NCBI GenBank assembly: GCA_964579765.1
Contig: CAZOIK010000190.1
Span: 1 to 8,127, forward strand
Direction: 5' to 3'
DNA from: DATNBT01 sp964579765
GTDB taxonomy: Bacteria; Acidobacteriota; Vicinamibacteria; Vicinamibacterales; CAVVIG01
Length of the DNA: 8,127 nucleotides
Positions 1 through 6,472 of the stretch are shown here, in pieces; position 1 is the first letter of the stretch; each line of letters opens with the position of its first letter. Below the pieces are notes generated by a model, which was given only the letters and a program-made list of their open reading frames with translations, had not been told where the DNA came from and made no database searches. The translations under genes were made by a program, and so were the position numbers.

Positions 1-62
1 AAGGAGAGGTGCGCGGCGAGGAGAATCGCGGTGATGAGGAGCGGCGGATAGTAGCGGCTCAC
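1..62 (-). CDS. Partial CDS: N-terminal 20 residues of a probable membrane or exported protein
   Basis: A GTG codon at 62-60 overlaps the TGA stop (61-59) of the preceding gene as GTGA. It is preceded by AAGGAG (73-68) with a 5-nt spacer, the best Shine-Dalgarno sequence in the window. The frame stays open to the edge and reads MSRYYPPLLITAILLAAHLS. This is a short basic/polar head, a Pro-Pro, then a continuous hydrophobic stretch (residues 8-19), as in a first transmembrane helix or signal sequence. Family cannot be read from 20 residues. By context, directly downstream of a UnbV-type gene, an UnbU/RnfD-like multi-pass membrane protein is one candidate, because UnbU and UnbV are neighbours in enediyne clusters. 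That assignment is inference only. The existence of the gene is well supported by the SD, the coupling overlap and the hydrophobic start; the function is not. Confidence 0.72.
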   Translation of the reverse strand, partial: MSRYYPPLLITAILLAAHLS

Positions 63-1837
63 TGCGGCTCCTTCACCGTCAGAATGGCGTCGATTGCGGG
101 ATGATCGATCACCTGCATCTGCCCGGACGGCCACCGGATGACGATGCGATCGACCGAGGTGGCGGCGCCGAGCCCGTAGTGGATGCGGCGATCGTTCTGC
201 GAGCTGAAGCCGTTGCCGCCCGACACCTCCTGCACCTGCGTCCTGCCGCCCCAGTGCAGCTCGACGCGCGCGCCGATGGCGCTCCGGTTGCTCGCGGTCC
301 CTTCGAGCGCGAGCTCGATCCAGTGGCGGCCCGGCGCGACCGTGTTCCTGTAGATCAGCAGCGGACCGCGCTGGTTGGCGACGATGACGTCGAGGACGCC
401 GCGATTGGAAAGATCGGCGAGCGCGACGGCGCGACCGTCGTACGTGTCGGTGACGCCGACCACCTGGGCCACGTCGGTGAACTGGCCGAGGCCGTCGTTG
501 AGCCACACGCGCTTGCGCTGGTAGCCCGAGAGGCTGCGGCCTTTCATCGCCGGCCAGTTCGCCGCGTCGCCGATGATCGCGCTGTGACCGACGGCGATGA
601 CCGCGAAGTCGTACCAGTAGCTGCTGCGCTCGCCGGCCGAGATATATCCGTTCGTGAGATAGAGATCCTGCGTGCCGTCGTTGTTGAGATCGCCGAACTG
701 CGCGCCCCAGCTCCAACCGCCCAGATCGACGCCGACGCTCGTCGCCAGGTCCTCGTACTGCGGAGTCGCGCCCGCCGCCGACGACGTCGTCTTGCGGGGC
801 ACCCAGAGGTCGTTCGCCTGCACCAGAACGCCGGGCTCGGAGATGTTGGTCTTGTAGATCGACAGCCGGCCGTCGTTGAACACGTCGCCGAAGGAGGCGT
901 TCATGCCGCTCTTCGGCGCCATCGCGACGCCGGCGGCGCGTCCGCTCTCGATGAACCGCGCGCCGCCCTCGTTGACATATAGCTGCGGGATTCCGTAGTC
1001 GTTCGCGAGAAACAGATCGGGAAACCCCGAGCCGGAGAGATCGCCCGCGGCCGTCGCGAGCGTCCAGCGCCGCGACGCAATCCCGAGCTGCGCGGAGACT
1101 TCCTCGAACTTCCCGCCGCCGAGGTTGTGAAAGAGATACTTCCGCCCGCCGTTCTCCGCGTACTCGAAGCTCTCGGGCATGATCTTCGTCGTCTTCAGGT
1201 GCGAGAGATCGACGTCCTCGTTCCAGTAGCCCGGAAGAAACAGATCGAGCCGTCCGTCGCGGTCGTAGTCGAGCCAGACGGCCGTGTTCGCGTTCACCCA
1301 CGCCGGCAGTCCCGCCTGTTCGCTCACGGCCGTAAAGCCCTTGCCCGCGTCGTTGTGGAACAGCTCCGGCCGGCCGTATTTGTAGAGGAACAGATCGTCG
1401 TAGCCGTCGTTGTCGTAGTCGCCCCACACCGCGCCCATCGACACGCCCGTGCCGGCACGGTTCACGTCGGCGACACCGAGCTCGCCCGCGACGTCTTTGA
1501 ACGTGCCGTCGTGCTGGTTGCGATAAAGACGGTTCAGGCTGCCGTCCGCGCTGTTGGTCAGGTAGAAGTCCGGCCAGCCGTCGCGGTCGAAGTCGGCGAC
1601 CGACACCGACGCCCCGACCGACGCGATCTGCGGCATGATGTGGTCGAGCTTGTGGTCGAACGTCGGGCCCTGATGCACGAAGTCCACGCCCATCGCCTTC
1701 GCGGACTCGACGAGCGTGAAGCCGAAGCGATTGCTCGTCGCGGCCGCGCCCGCCGCCGCTTTGTTGAGCCGCACGATCGCGAGGAGCGATCCGACGAGGA
1801 CGATGAACCAGACGAGCTGCAGCGCGCGCAGCTTCAT
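59..1837 (-). CDS. Membrane-anchored FG-GAP/VCBS repeat protein with C-terminal ASPIC/UnbV domain (CRTAC1 family)
   Basis: This 592-aa protein starts at ATG 1837, which overlaps the previous gene's TGA as ATGA; GAGGG (1845-1841) lies 3 nt upstream. Residues 5-22 form an uncleaved-looking signal anchor after MKLR, so the bulk should face the periplasm. Residues about 75-500 are FG-GAP/VCBS beta-propeller repeats with Ca2+-type loops: DFDRDGWPD (82), DYDNDGYDD (140), DYDRDGRLD (190), DLSGSGFPD (266), a decayed DVFNDGRLS (318), DLNNDGTQD (383) and DLSNRGVLD (475). Residues about 515-580 match ASPIC/UnbV, with SAIGARVEL, EVSGGNGFSSQ, the HYGLG turn and the RWPSGQMQ ending. The family includes UnbV of enediyne clusters and resembles animal CRTAC1; its molecular activity is not established, and binding or scaffolding is the usual guess. 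The gene is full-length and intact. The family call is secure; the role is unknown. Confidence 0.93.
   Translation of the reverse strand: MKLRALQLVWFIVLVGSLLAIVRLNKAAAGAAATSNRFGFTLVESAKAMGVDFVHQGPTFDHKLDHIMPQIASVGASVSVADFDRDGWPDFYLTNSADGSLNRLYRNQHDGTFKDVAGELGVADVNRAGTGVSMGAVWGDYDNDGYDDLFLYKYGRPELFHNDAGKGFTAVSEQAGLPAWVNANTAVWLDYDRDGRLDLFLPGYWNEDVDLSHLKTTKIMPESFEYAENGGRKYLFHNLGGGKFEEVSAQLGIASRRWTLATAAGDLSGSGFPDLFLANDYGIPQLYVNEGGARFIESGRAAGVAMAPKSGMNASFGDVFNDGRLSIYKTNISEPGVLVQANDLWVPRKTTSSAAGATPQYEDLATSVGVDLGGWSWGAQFGDLNNDGTQDLYLTNGYISAGERSSYWYDFAVIAVGHSAIIGDAANWPAMKGRSLSGYQRKRVWLNDGLGQFTDVAQVVGVTDTYDGRAVALADLSNRGVLDVIVANQRGPLLIYRNTVAPGRHWIELALEGTASNRSAIGARVELHWGGRTQVQEVSGGNGFSSQNDRRIHYGLGAATSVDRIVIRWPSGQMQVIDHPAIDAILTVKEPQ
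68..73 (-). promoter_or_regulatory. Shine-Dalgarno sequence for the downstream partial gene
   Basis: On the minus strand AAGGAG lies 5 nt before the GTG at 62-60, inside the last codons (Lys-Glu) of the upstream FG-GAP/ASPIC gene. It decides the start of the partial gene and shows that translation is re-initiated at a GTGA overlap. Confidence 0.75.
98..295 (-). other. Canonical ASPIC/UnbV domain of the 592-aa protein
   Basis: Residues about 515-580 show the standard motif order SAIGARVEL, GGRTQVQEVSGGNGFSSQ, RRIHYGLG and IRWPSGQMQ. This is the best match in the window to the UnbV/CRTAC1 C-terminal domain. Confidence 0.9.
338..1615 (-). repeat. FG-GAP/VCBS repeat region encoding a beta-propeller in the 592-aa protein
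   Basis: Seven Asp-rich loops at residues 82, 140, 190, 266, 318, 383 and 475 mark a propeller of about seven blades. Spacing is regular (50-76 residues) except for the long 383-475 interval, which holds an inserted segment. The 318 loop ends in Ser instead of the last Asp and is probably not a full metal site. Confidence 0.8.
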
Positions 1838-4800
1838 CGTCCCTCGACAGGACGCAGGCCGCTCAGGAATACGCTCGGGTCCACGAAGCGCGTGTGGTAC
1901 GCCTGCCAGTCGCCTGGATGTGCCCGATATACCGGGTCGTCTTCGATCGCGTCGTTCGCCGACGCGGCGTACTCCGGATGGCCGTGTCGCGGCAGCGGGC
2001 CCACCGTTTTCGAGGCCGTCGTGTTGTAGTCGCCGTCTTTCACCCAGCCGTCTCCGATGAGGACAAAATCCCGCCTTCGCGCCCCCGAATCCTCAGGCGC
2101 GACAGGCGCAGGAAACGAGAGCCGCAGCTCGTCGCCGGCATTCATGATGACGTAGCGGTCGTCCACCTTCGCCAGCAGCTCCCGCACGTCGCCAAACCGC
2201 GTGTAGTAGCCGATGAGGTCGCGCCAGCGCTGGCCGACGTTCGCAAGCTGGTCGTAGCGCGGGATCTCCGGAACATCATGACGCGCATAGTCGGTTTTTG
2301 AAAATCCCCGATAGCGCAGCTCGGCCGTGGACGGCGCGATCCGCACCGGCCTGACCGCGGCATCGGGCGCATCGTCGGCCAGCGCGAGCCGATCCCAGTA
2401 GACCTCGAGGTTCGTCCGCAGCCGCACTCGGCGCGGATGCGCGACGCCAGCGCGCGCAACCGCGGTGAGGTCGATCAGGATCGTCTTGTTCTTCCCCGCC
2501 GGAAACCCGAGGTCCGGCGAGACGACGATCCAGCGGCCGTGCTCGTCCTGCGCCTCGAGCGCGATGCCGTGCGGCTGCAGGTGCTGCTGGCCGATGGCGA
2601 CGTTGATGCTGCTGTCGGTCGGATAGATCCAGCCGGTGGCCACCAACCAGCGGCGGCCCTGCAAGGGCGCGATGTCGATCTCGACGAAATGATCCTTCGC
2701 GATGCCCTGGTAGTCGCCGCGCTCGAACGTCGCAAGATAGCGGCCGTCTTCGTTCGCGACGAGATCCGTGACGTCGTGCCCATGGTCGTCCCACGCCTGC
2801 CGCACCGGCTGCGGACGTGTCAGCGTGTGGACGGCGAGCGCCGGCGCGTCCTTCGAGAACCGCTCGTCCACGAACACATCCTCGTCCGCCGGATGATCGA
2901 CGACGAGGAGCGAGACATGATCGACGAAGTGCGTCTCCCAGAGCTCCGCTGTGATGCGGACGTCGTACGCGCCGTTCTTCGCGACGAGCTGGTCGCCGCG
3001 GATCTTCACCCAGTCTTCCGTCTGCGTCACGCCCGCCGTGTCCACGGCGTTGATCCGCAGGCCGAGCGGCGAGCGCCACAGGAAGTCCGTCACGAACCGC
3101 ATGCCGGTGCCGTCCCACGTGAACACCCACGGGCACGATCCTTTGAGCCGCTGCTCGGCCACGACCGACTGATCGGGCTTCCGGTCGAAGTCGGCCTGCA
3201 TGACGCCGTTCGGCCAGAAGATGCGCGCGACGTCGATGGCTGTTCGCGTGCCGAGGCCGAAGTGGACTGGATCGCTGCCGATCAGCTGCTTCTCGACGAG
3301 CAGCCCGCTGCGAATTTCGATTTCGCCGCCGACGCCGAACGAATTGACGCGCTGATCGCCAGCCGTCGGCTGCGCGCGCGGACGGACCACCTGCCAGTGA
3401 TAGCCCTTCGTGCCCTTGCCGAGGAACCGCAGCCGCTGTCCGCCTGAGGTGCCGGTGAAGTCGAGTTGCCCGTCGGCGTTGAAATCGGCGACCGCCGTGA
3501 TCTCCAGCTGATCGAGCTGGCGGGCCTGAAAGGGCCGCCCCACATATTGGTTGTTTTGGTTGTCGAACAACCATGCGCTCGATCGGCCGCCGCCCGATGC
3601 GATGACGTCGATGGCGCCGTTGTTGTCGAGGTCGGCGAGCAGGATCCGATAGCCGCCAACGGCGGCCGCGCCAATCTCCGACGGCCACTGCGCGATCGGT
3701 TCCGACTGCCACGCGCCGTCCCGGCGCGACGTCCGCCGGACGACTCCGTTCGTGTCGAGCGAGACGAGATCGAGGACGCCGTCGCCGTTGACGTCGCCAA
3801 TCGCCGCCGCGACGACGACGCCGAATCCCGGCGGGCCGGCCATTTCACGGAATTCGCCAGCCTGCAGGTTTTCGAACACGTGCAGGTCGCCTTTCTCGCC
3901 CACGAGCACCGCGTCGGGATCGCCGTCGCCGTCGATGTCGCCCCACGCGAATGCGCGCAGCCCGGTGACGCCCGCGAACGGCCGCAGCTGCTTCCAGGTG
4001 CCGTCGCCGTTGTTGCGCAGCACGACGGGCGCGGCGCCCCGGACGCCGGCGACGAGATCGAGGTCGCCGTCCATTTCGACGTCCGCCGTCCAGACGGCGA
4101 AGCAGTCGGCCGTCAGGCGATCAGTCTTCGGCGTGGCGTCGATGTACGTGCCGTCGCTCTGCTGCGTGAACACGCGCACGCCGTCCGTGCCGGCCGTCGC
4201 GTAGTCCATCTTGAAGTCGCGATTCCAGTCGAGCGCGAGCGCGCCTTCGGGCACCGCCGGCGCGGCAGAGGCGTCCTCGCGCGTGAACGTCAGCCCGTCG
4301 TCTGCCGGCGACGGCGCGGAGGACGGAGGCGGAAGCCGCAAGTAGGTCTCGAACGGATCGGCAATGAGCTCGGTCGGCGTGCGTACGGCGGCCAGGCTGT
4401 CGCGATACGCGGGCACGCGGACGAGGACGTTGCGGAGAAAGGCGACGCTGCGCGCGGCCTCCTGCAGAGCGCCGGCCGCGACGGCCGACTGCAGGCCCCG
4501 GTACTGCTCCACCGCGGACGCGGGCCAGCCGGCGGCGAGCGGATCGAGCGTGCGAATGGCATCCTGCAGAGCCGCGGCGTCGCCGCGCTTGGCGGCCAGG
4601 CGCGCGCGCTCGAGGACGACGGCGAGGTTGCCCGGACGCGCCTTCAGAATCGACTCGAACAGCCGCTGCGCGTCGGCGTCGGCGTTCGCACCGGCGGCGC
4701 GCTCGGTTTCCTCGGCGAGGGCGTAGCGCGCGCGCACGTTGTTCGGATCGAGATCGACGGCGCGGCGGTAGTCGGCGAGCCCCTGATCCAGCCTGCCGCT

Positions 4801-5175
4801 CGAGGTCTCGAGGCGGCCGCGCAGGAAGATCACTTCGCTCGCCGATGCCGGCGCGAGCGAGCGGGACAGCTGCACGGCCTTCTCGATCGCCGGCGCGGCG
4901 GCCTCGAATTCGCCGAGCCGCAGGTGCGCGAGGCCGAGATCGGCCCACGACGCCGGCTCGGCCGGCACCAGCTCGGTCGCCGTCCCGAAGTCGCGCTTCG
5001 CGTCGTCGAGCAGGCCGACCTGCAGTTCGGCGAGCGCGCGGTAGAAGTTCCGCGTCAGGTTTTCGTAGACGGGAGAATCGGGAGACGGCAGGCGGCTGCG
5101 CGACCGGAACAGCGCATAGCCGGCGAGGGCCGCCGCGGCGATCACCACGCCCCCCGCGATCAGAACTCTGCGCAC
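1834..5175 (-). CDS. Large TPR + FG-GAP/VCBS + ASPIC/UnbV protein with an unnamed C-terminal module
   Basis: The start is set at GTG 5175, one base after the stop of the MFS gene. The frame runs upstream to an ATG at 5310, but those 45 codons are Arg/Ser-rich and lie inside the MFS coding sequence. The GTG start gives 1113 aa beginning VRRVLIAGG, with a single TM anchor at residues 4-23. Order thereafter: TPR-like helices (about 37-190), helical linker (to about 285), FG-GAP/VCBS repeats (about 310-595) with Ca2+-type loops DVEMDGDLD (365), DIDGDGDPD (413), DVNGDGVLD (461), DLDNNGAID (515) and DFNADGQLD (564), then a divergent ASPIC/UnbV domain (about 610-664; NSFGVGGEIEIRSG, HFGLG, IFWPNGVMQ). 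Residues about 678-1113 are a further conserved-looking domain of unknown function. A peri-/extracytoplasmic scaffold or binding role is inferred. No catalytic motif is recognisable. The protein is intact and very large for the family. Confidence 0.9.
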   Translation of the reverse strand: MRRVLIAGGVVIAAAALAGYALFRSRSRLPSPDSPVYENLTRNFYRALAELQVGLLDDAKRDFGTATELVPAEPASWADLGLAHLRLGEFEAAAPAIEKAVQLSRSLAPASASEVIFLRGRLETSSGRLDQGLADYRRAVDLDPNNVRARYALAEETERAAGANADADAQRLFESILKARPGNLAVVLERARLAAKRGDAAALQDAIRTLDPLAAGWPASAVEQYRGLQSAVAAGALQEAARSVAFLRNVLVRVPAYRDSLAAVRTPTELIADPFETYLRLPPPSSAPSPADDGLTFTREDASAAPAVPEGALALDWNRDFKMDYATAGTDGVRVFTQQSDGTYIDATPKTDRLTADCFAVWTADVEMDGDLDLVAGVRGAAPVVLRNNGDGTWKQLRPFAGVTGLRAFAWGDIDGDGDPDAVLVGEKGDLHVFENLQAGEFREMAGPPGFGVVVAAAIGDVNGDGVLDLVSLDTNGVVRRTSRRDGAWQSEPIAQWPSEIGAAAVGGYRILLADLDNNGAIDVIASGGGRSSAWLFDNQNNQYVGRPFQARQLDQLEITAVADFNADGQLDFTGTSGGQRLRFLGKGTKGYHWQVVRPRAQPTAGDQRVNSFGVGGEIEIRSGLLVEKQLIGSDPVHFGLGTRTAIDVARIFWPNGVMQADFDRKPDQSVVAEQRLKGSCPWVFTWDGTGMRFVTDFLWRSPLGLRINAVDTAGVTQTEDWVKIRGDQLVAKNGAYDVRITAELWETHFVDHVSLLVVDHPADEDVFVDERFSKDAPALAVHTLTRPQPVRQAWDDHGHDVTDLVANEDGRYLATFERGDYQGIAKDHFVEIDIAPLQGRRWLVATGWIYPTDSSINVAIGQQHLQPHGIALEAQDEHGRWIVVSPDLGFPAGKNKTILIDLTAVARAGVAHPRRVRLRTNLEVYWDRLALADDAPDAAVRPVRIAPSTAELRYRGFSKTDYARHDVPEIPRYDQLANVGQRWRDLIGYYTRFGDVRELLAKVDDRYVIMNAGDELRLSFPAPVAPEDSGARRRDFVLIGDGWVKDGDYNTTASKTVGPLPRHGHPEYAASANDAIEDDPVYRAHPGDWQAYHTRFVDPSVFLSGLRPVEGR
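1837..3144 (-). other. C-terminal domain of unknown function (about 435 aa) in the large ASPIC protein
   Basis: Residues about 678-1113 follow the ASPIC/UnbV domain. The region opens with SCPWVFTWDGTGMRFVTDFL and RSPLGLRI, then a beta-rich stretch (YDVRITAELWETHFVDHVSL, VVDHPADEDVFVDERF). Later come WLVATGWIYPTDSS, the DVRELLAKVDDRYVIMNAGDE block and DFVLIGDGWVKDGDYNT. It has many aromatic and Asp/Glu residues, no membrane segment and few cysteines. I recall similar tails on other ASPIC/TPR proteins of Acidobacteriota and Planctomycetota but know no named function. A carbohydrate-binding-like or jelly-roll fold is possible but not demonstrated. Confidence 0.6.
1841..1845 (-). promoter_or_regulatory. 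Probable Shine-Dalgarno for the 592-aa FG-GAP/ASPIC gene
   Basis: The minus strand reads GAGGGACG then ATG. The purine run sits only 3 nt from the ATG at 1837, which is short, so translational coupling through the ATGA overlap probably contributes to initiation. Confidence 0.5.
3184..3348 (-). other. Divergent ASPIC/UnbV domain of the large protein
   Basis: Residues about 610-664 of the large protein carry the ASPIC outline: NSFGVGGEIEIRSG in place of the usual N-R-x-A-I-G-A-R, then HFGLGTRTAIDVARIFWPNGVMQ. The Ser-Gln block found in the neighbouring protein (GGNGFSSQ) is absent, so this copy is diverged from the one at 98-295. Confidence 0.8.
3391..4248 (-). repeat. FG-GAP/VCBS repeat region encoding a beta-propeller in the large protein
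   Basis: Five D-x-D/N-x-D/N-G-x-x-D loops recur with spacings of about 45-54 residues, each after a hydrophobic strand and followed by a Leu/Val/Ile-Asp-Leu/Val/Phe turn. At DNA level they appear on the plus strand as recurring gtc-gcc-gtc / gtcgttg blocks ahead of a tcgccc or tcggcg element. A first blade near residue 316 (DWNRDFKMD) has lost the central Gly. Confidence 0.8.
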
Positions 5176-5176
5176 C

Positions 5177-6472
5177 TCAATGTTTCTCTTCGAGCTCGTG
5201 CCGCAGCGTCTCGGTGGCCGACCACACGGCGACAATCGTGACGAGCGCCATGCCGATGATGTAGAGCGCGATGGCCGTTGGCCCGTACGTCGGCAGCAGC
5301 GCCGTCGCAATGAGGGGCGAGAGGCCGCCGGCGACCGTCGCGCCGAGCTGCGAACCGAGCGACGCGCCGCTGTAGCGCACGCTGGTGCCGAAGAGCTCGG
5401 AGAAGAACGCGCCCTGCGGCGCGTACATCGGCGCGTGGGCGAGCAGCAGCGACATCAGGAGCGCGAGCCAGACGAGCGGCGTGGACCCGGTGTCGAACAT
5501 CCAGAACAGCGGGAACGCGAGCACCGCCGTCATGATCGCGCCGAACAGGTACACCGGCCTGCGGCCCACGCGATCGCTGAGCGCGCCGTAGGCCGGCACG
5601 GCGACGAACTCGAGGGCCGCGCCGATCATCAGCCCGTTGAGCGCGACGTCGCGGCTGACGTGCGCGTGCTGCGTCGCGTAGACGAGCATGAACGCCGAGT
5701 AGATGTAGAACGCGCCGTTCTCCGCGCAGCGCGCGCCCGCCGCCTGCAGCACCTGCGCCGGATACTTCTTCAGCAGCTCCAGCACCGGCTGCCGCGCCAC
5801 GCTCTTGGTCTCCTTCATCTTCTCGAACGACGGCGTCTCGAGAATCTTCATCCGGATGGCAATCCCGACGGCGACGAGGACGATGCTGAGGATGAAGGGG
5901 ATGCGCCAGCCCCACGCCAGGAAGCGATCGGCCGGCAGCCGCGAGAAGATCGAGAAGACCACCGTTGACGCGAGCAGGCCGGCCGGCACGCCGATCTGCG
6001 GCCAGCTGCCGTAGTAGCCGCGCTGTCCTTTCGGCGCGTGCTCCACGGTCATCAGCACCGCGCCGCCCCACTGTCCGCCGACGCCGAAGCCCTGCACGAC
6101 GCGCAGGAAGACGAGCAGGATCGGCGCCCACACGCCGATCACGGCGTATGACGGCAGCAGCCCGATGGCGCTCGTCGCGATGCCCATCATGATGAGCGTC
6201 AGCACCAGCATGGATTTGCGCCCGACGCGATCGCCGTAATGGCCGATGACGAGGCCGCCGACGGGGCGCGCCGCGAAGCCCACGGCGTAGGTGCTGAAAG
6301 CGAGCAGCGTGCCGACGAAGGGATCGAACGTCGGGAAGAACAGCTTGTTGAACACGAGCGCCGCAGCCGTGTTGTAGAGGAAGAAGTCGTACCACTCGAT
6401 CGTCGTGCCGATGAGGCTCGCGATTGCGACGAGCTGGATCGAGTTCTTGCGGGTCGAGACGACGGTGCTCAT
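5177..6472 (-). CDS. MFS transporter, metabolite:H+ symporter (MHS) type
   Basis: This 431-aa inner-membrane transporter is predicted to couple uptake of a small organic acid or similar metabolite to protons. The start is ATG 6472, whose ATGA overlaps the stop of the TPR gene and begins MSTVVSTRKN. An in-frame ATG at 6541 would add 23 Arg-rich residues inside the TPR gene and is unlikely. MHS hallmarks are present: IGTTIEWYDFFLY (21-33) in TM1, motif A GHYGDRVGRKS (77-87) in loop 2-3, FLRVVQGFGVGGQWGG (122-137) in TM4, WGWRIPF (187-193), the half-two motif GALSDRVGRRP (296-306) and FFSELFGTSVRYSGAS (356-371). About 12 TM segments and a normal family length (about 430) indicate an intact gene. 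Relatives include ShiA, KgtP, ProP and YhjE; substrate cannot be read from sequence. It sits between two TPR genes, coupled to both. Confidence 0.94.
   Translation of the reverse strand: MSTVVSTRKNSIQLVAIASLIGTTIEWYDFFLYNTAAALVFNKLFFPTFDPFVGTLLAFSTYAVGFAARPVGGLVIGHYGDRVGRKSMLVLTLIMMGIATSAIGLLPSYAVIGVWAPILLVFLRVVQGFGVGGQWGGAVLMTVEHAPKGQRGYYGSWPQIGVPAGLLASTVVFSIFSRLPADRFLAWGWRIPFILSIVLVAVGIAIRMKILETPSFEKMKETKSVARQPVLELLKKYPAQVLQAAGARCAENGAFYIYSAFMLVYATQHAHVSRDVALNGLMIGAALEFVAVPAYGALSDRVGRRPVYLFGAIMTAVLAFPLFWMFDTGSTPLVWLALLMSLLLAHAPMYAPQGAFFSELFGTSVRYSGASLGSQLGATVAGGLSPLIATALLPTYGPTAIALYIIGMALVTIVAVWSATETLRHELEEKH

Noticed and set aside
101..982. Plus-strand open frame of 293 codons opposite the ASPIC domain and propeller
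   Set aside because: Its composition mirrors the antisense of the Asp-rich repeats, and it shows no family motif.
1127..2029. Plus-strand open frame of 300 codons opposite the 592-aa ASPIC gene and the end of the large gene
   Set aside because: It has a Val/Arg/His-rich shadow composition, no credible SD, and spans the junction of two coupled genes on the other strand.
2276..3712. Second minus-strand frame of 478 codons inside the large gene
   Set aside because: It is Arg/Ala-rich, whereas the overlapping frame encodes the FG-GAP, ASPIC and C-terminal blocks.
3466..5241. Plus-strand open frame of 591 codons, antisense to the large TPR/ASPIC gene
   Set aside because: The translation is Arg/Ala/Val/Asp-rich low-complexity sequence with no domain or membrane pattern. 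It lies entirely opposite genes with clear domains and arises from GC-rich third positions.
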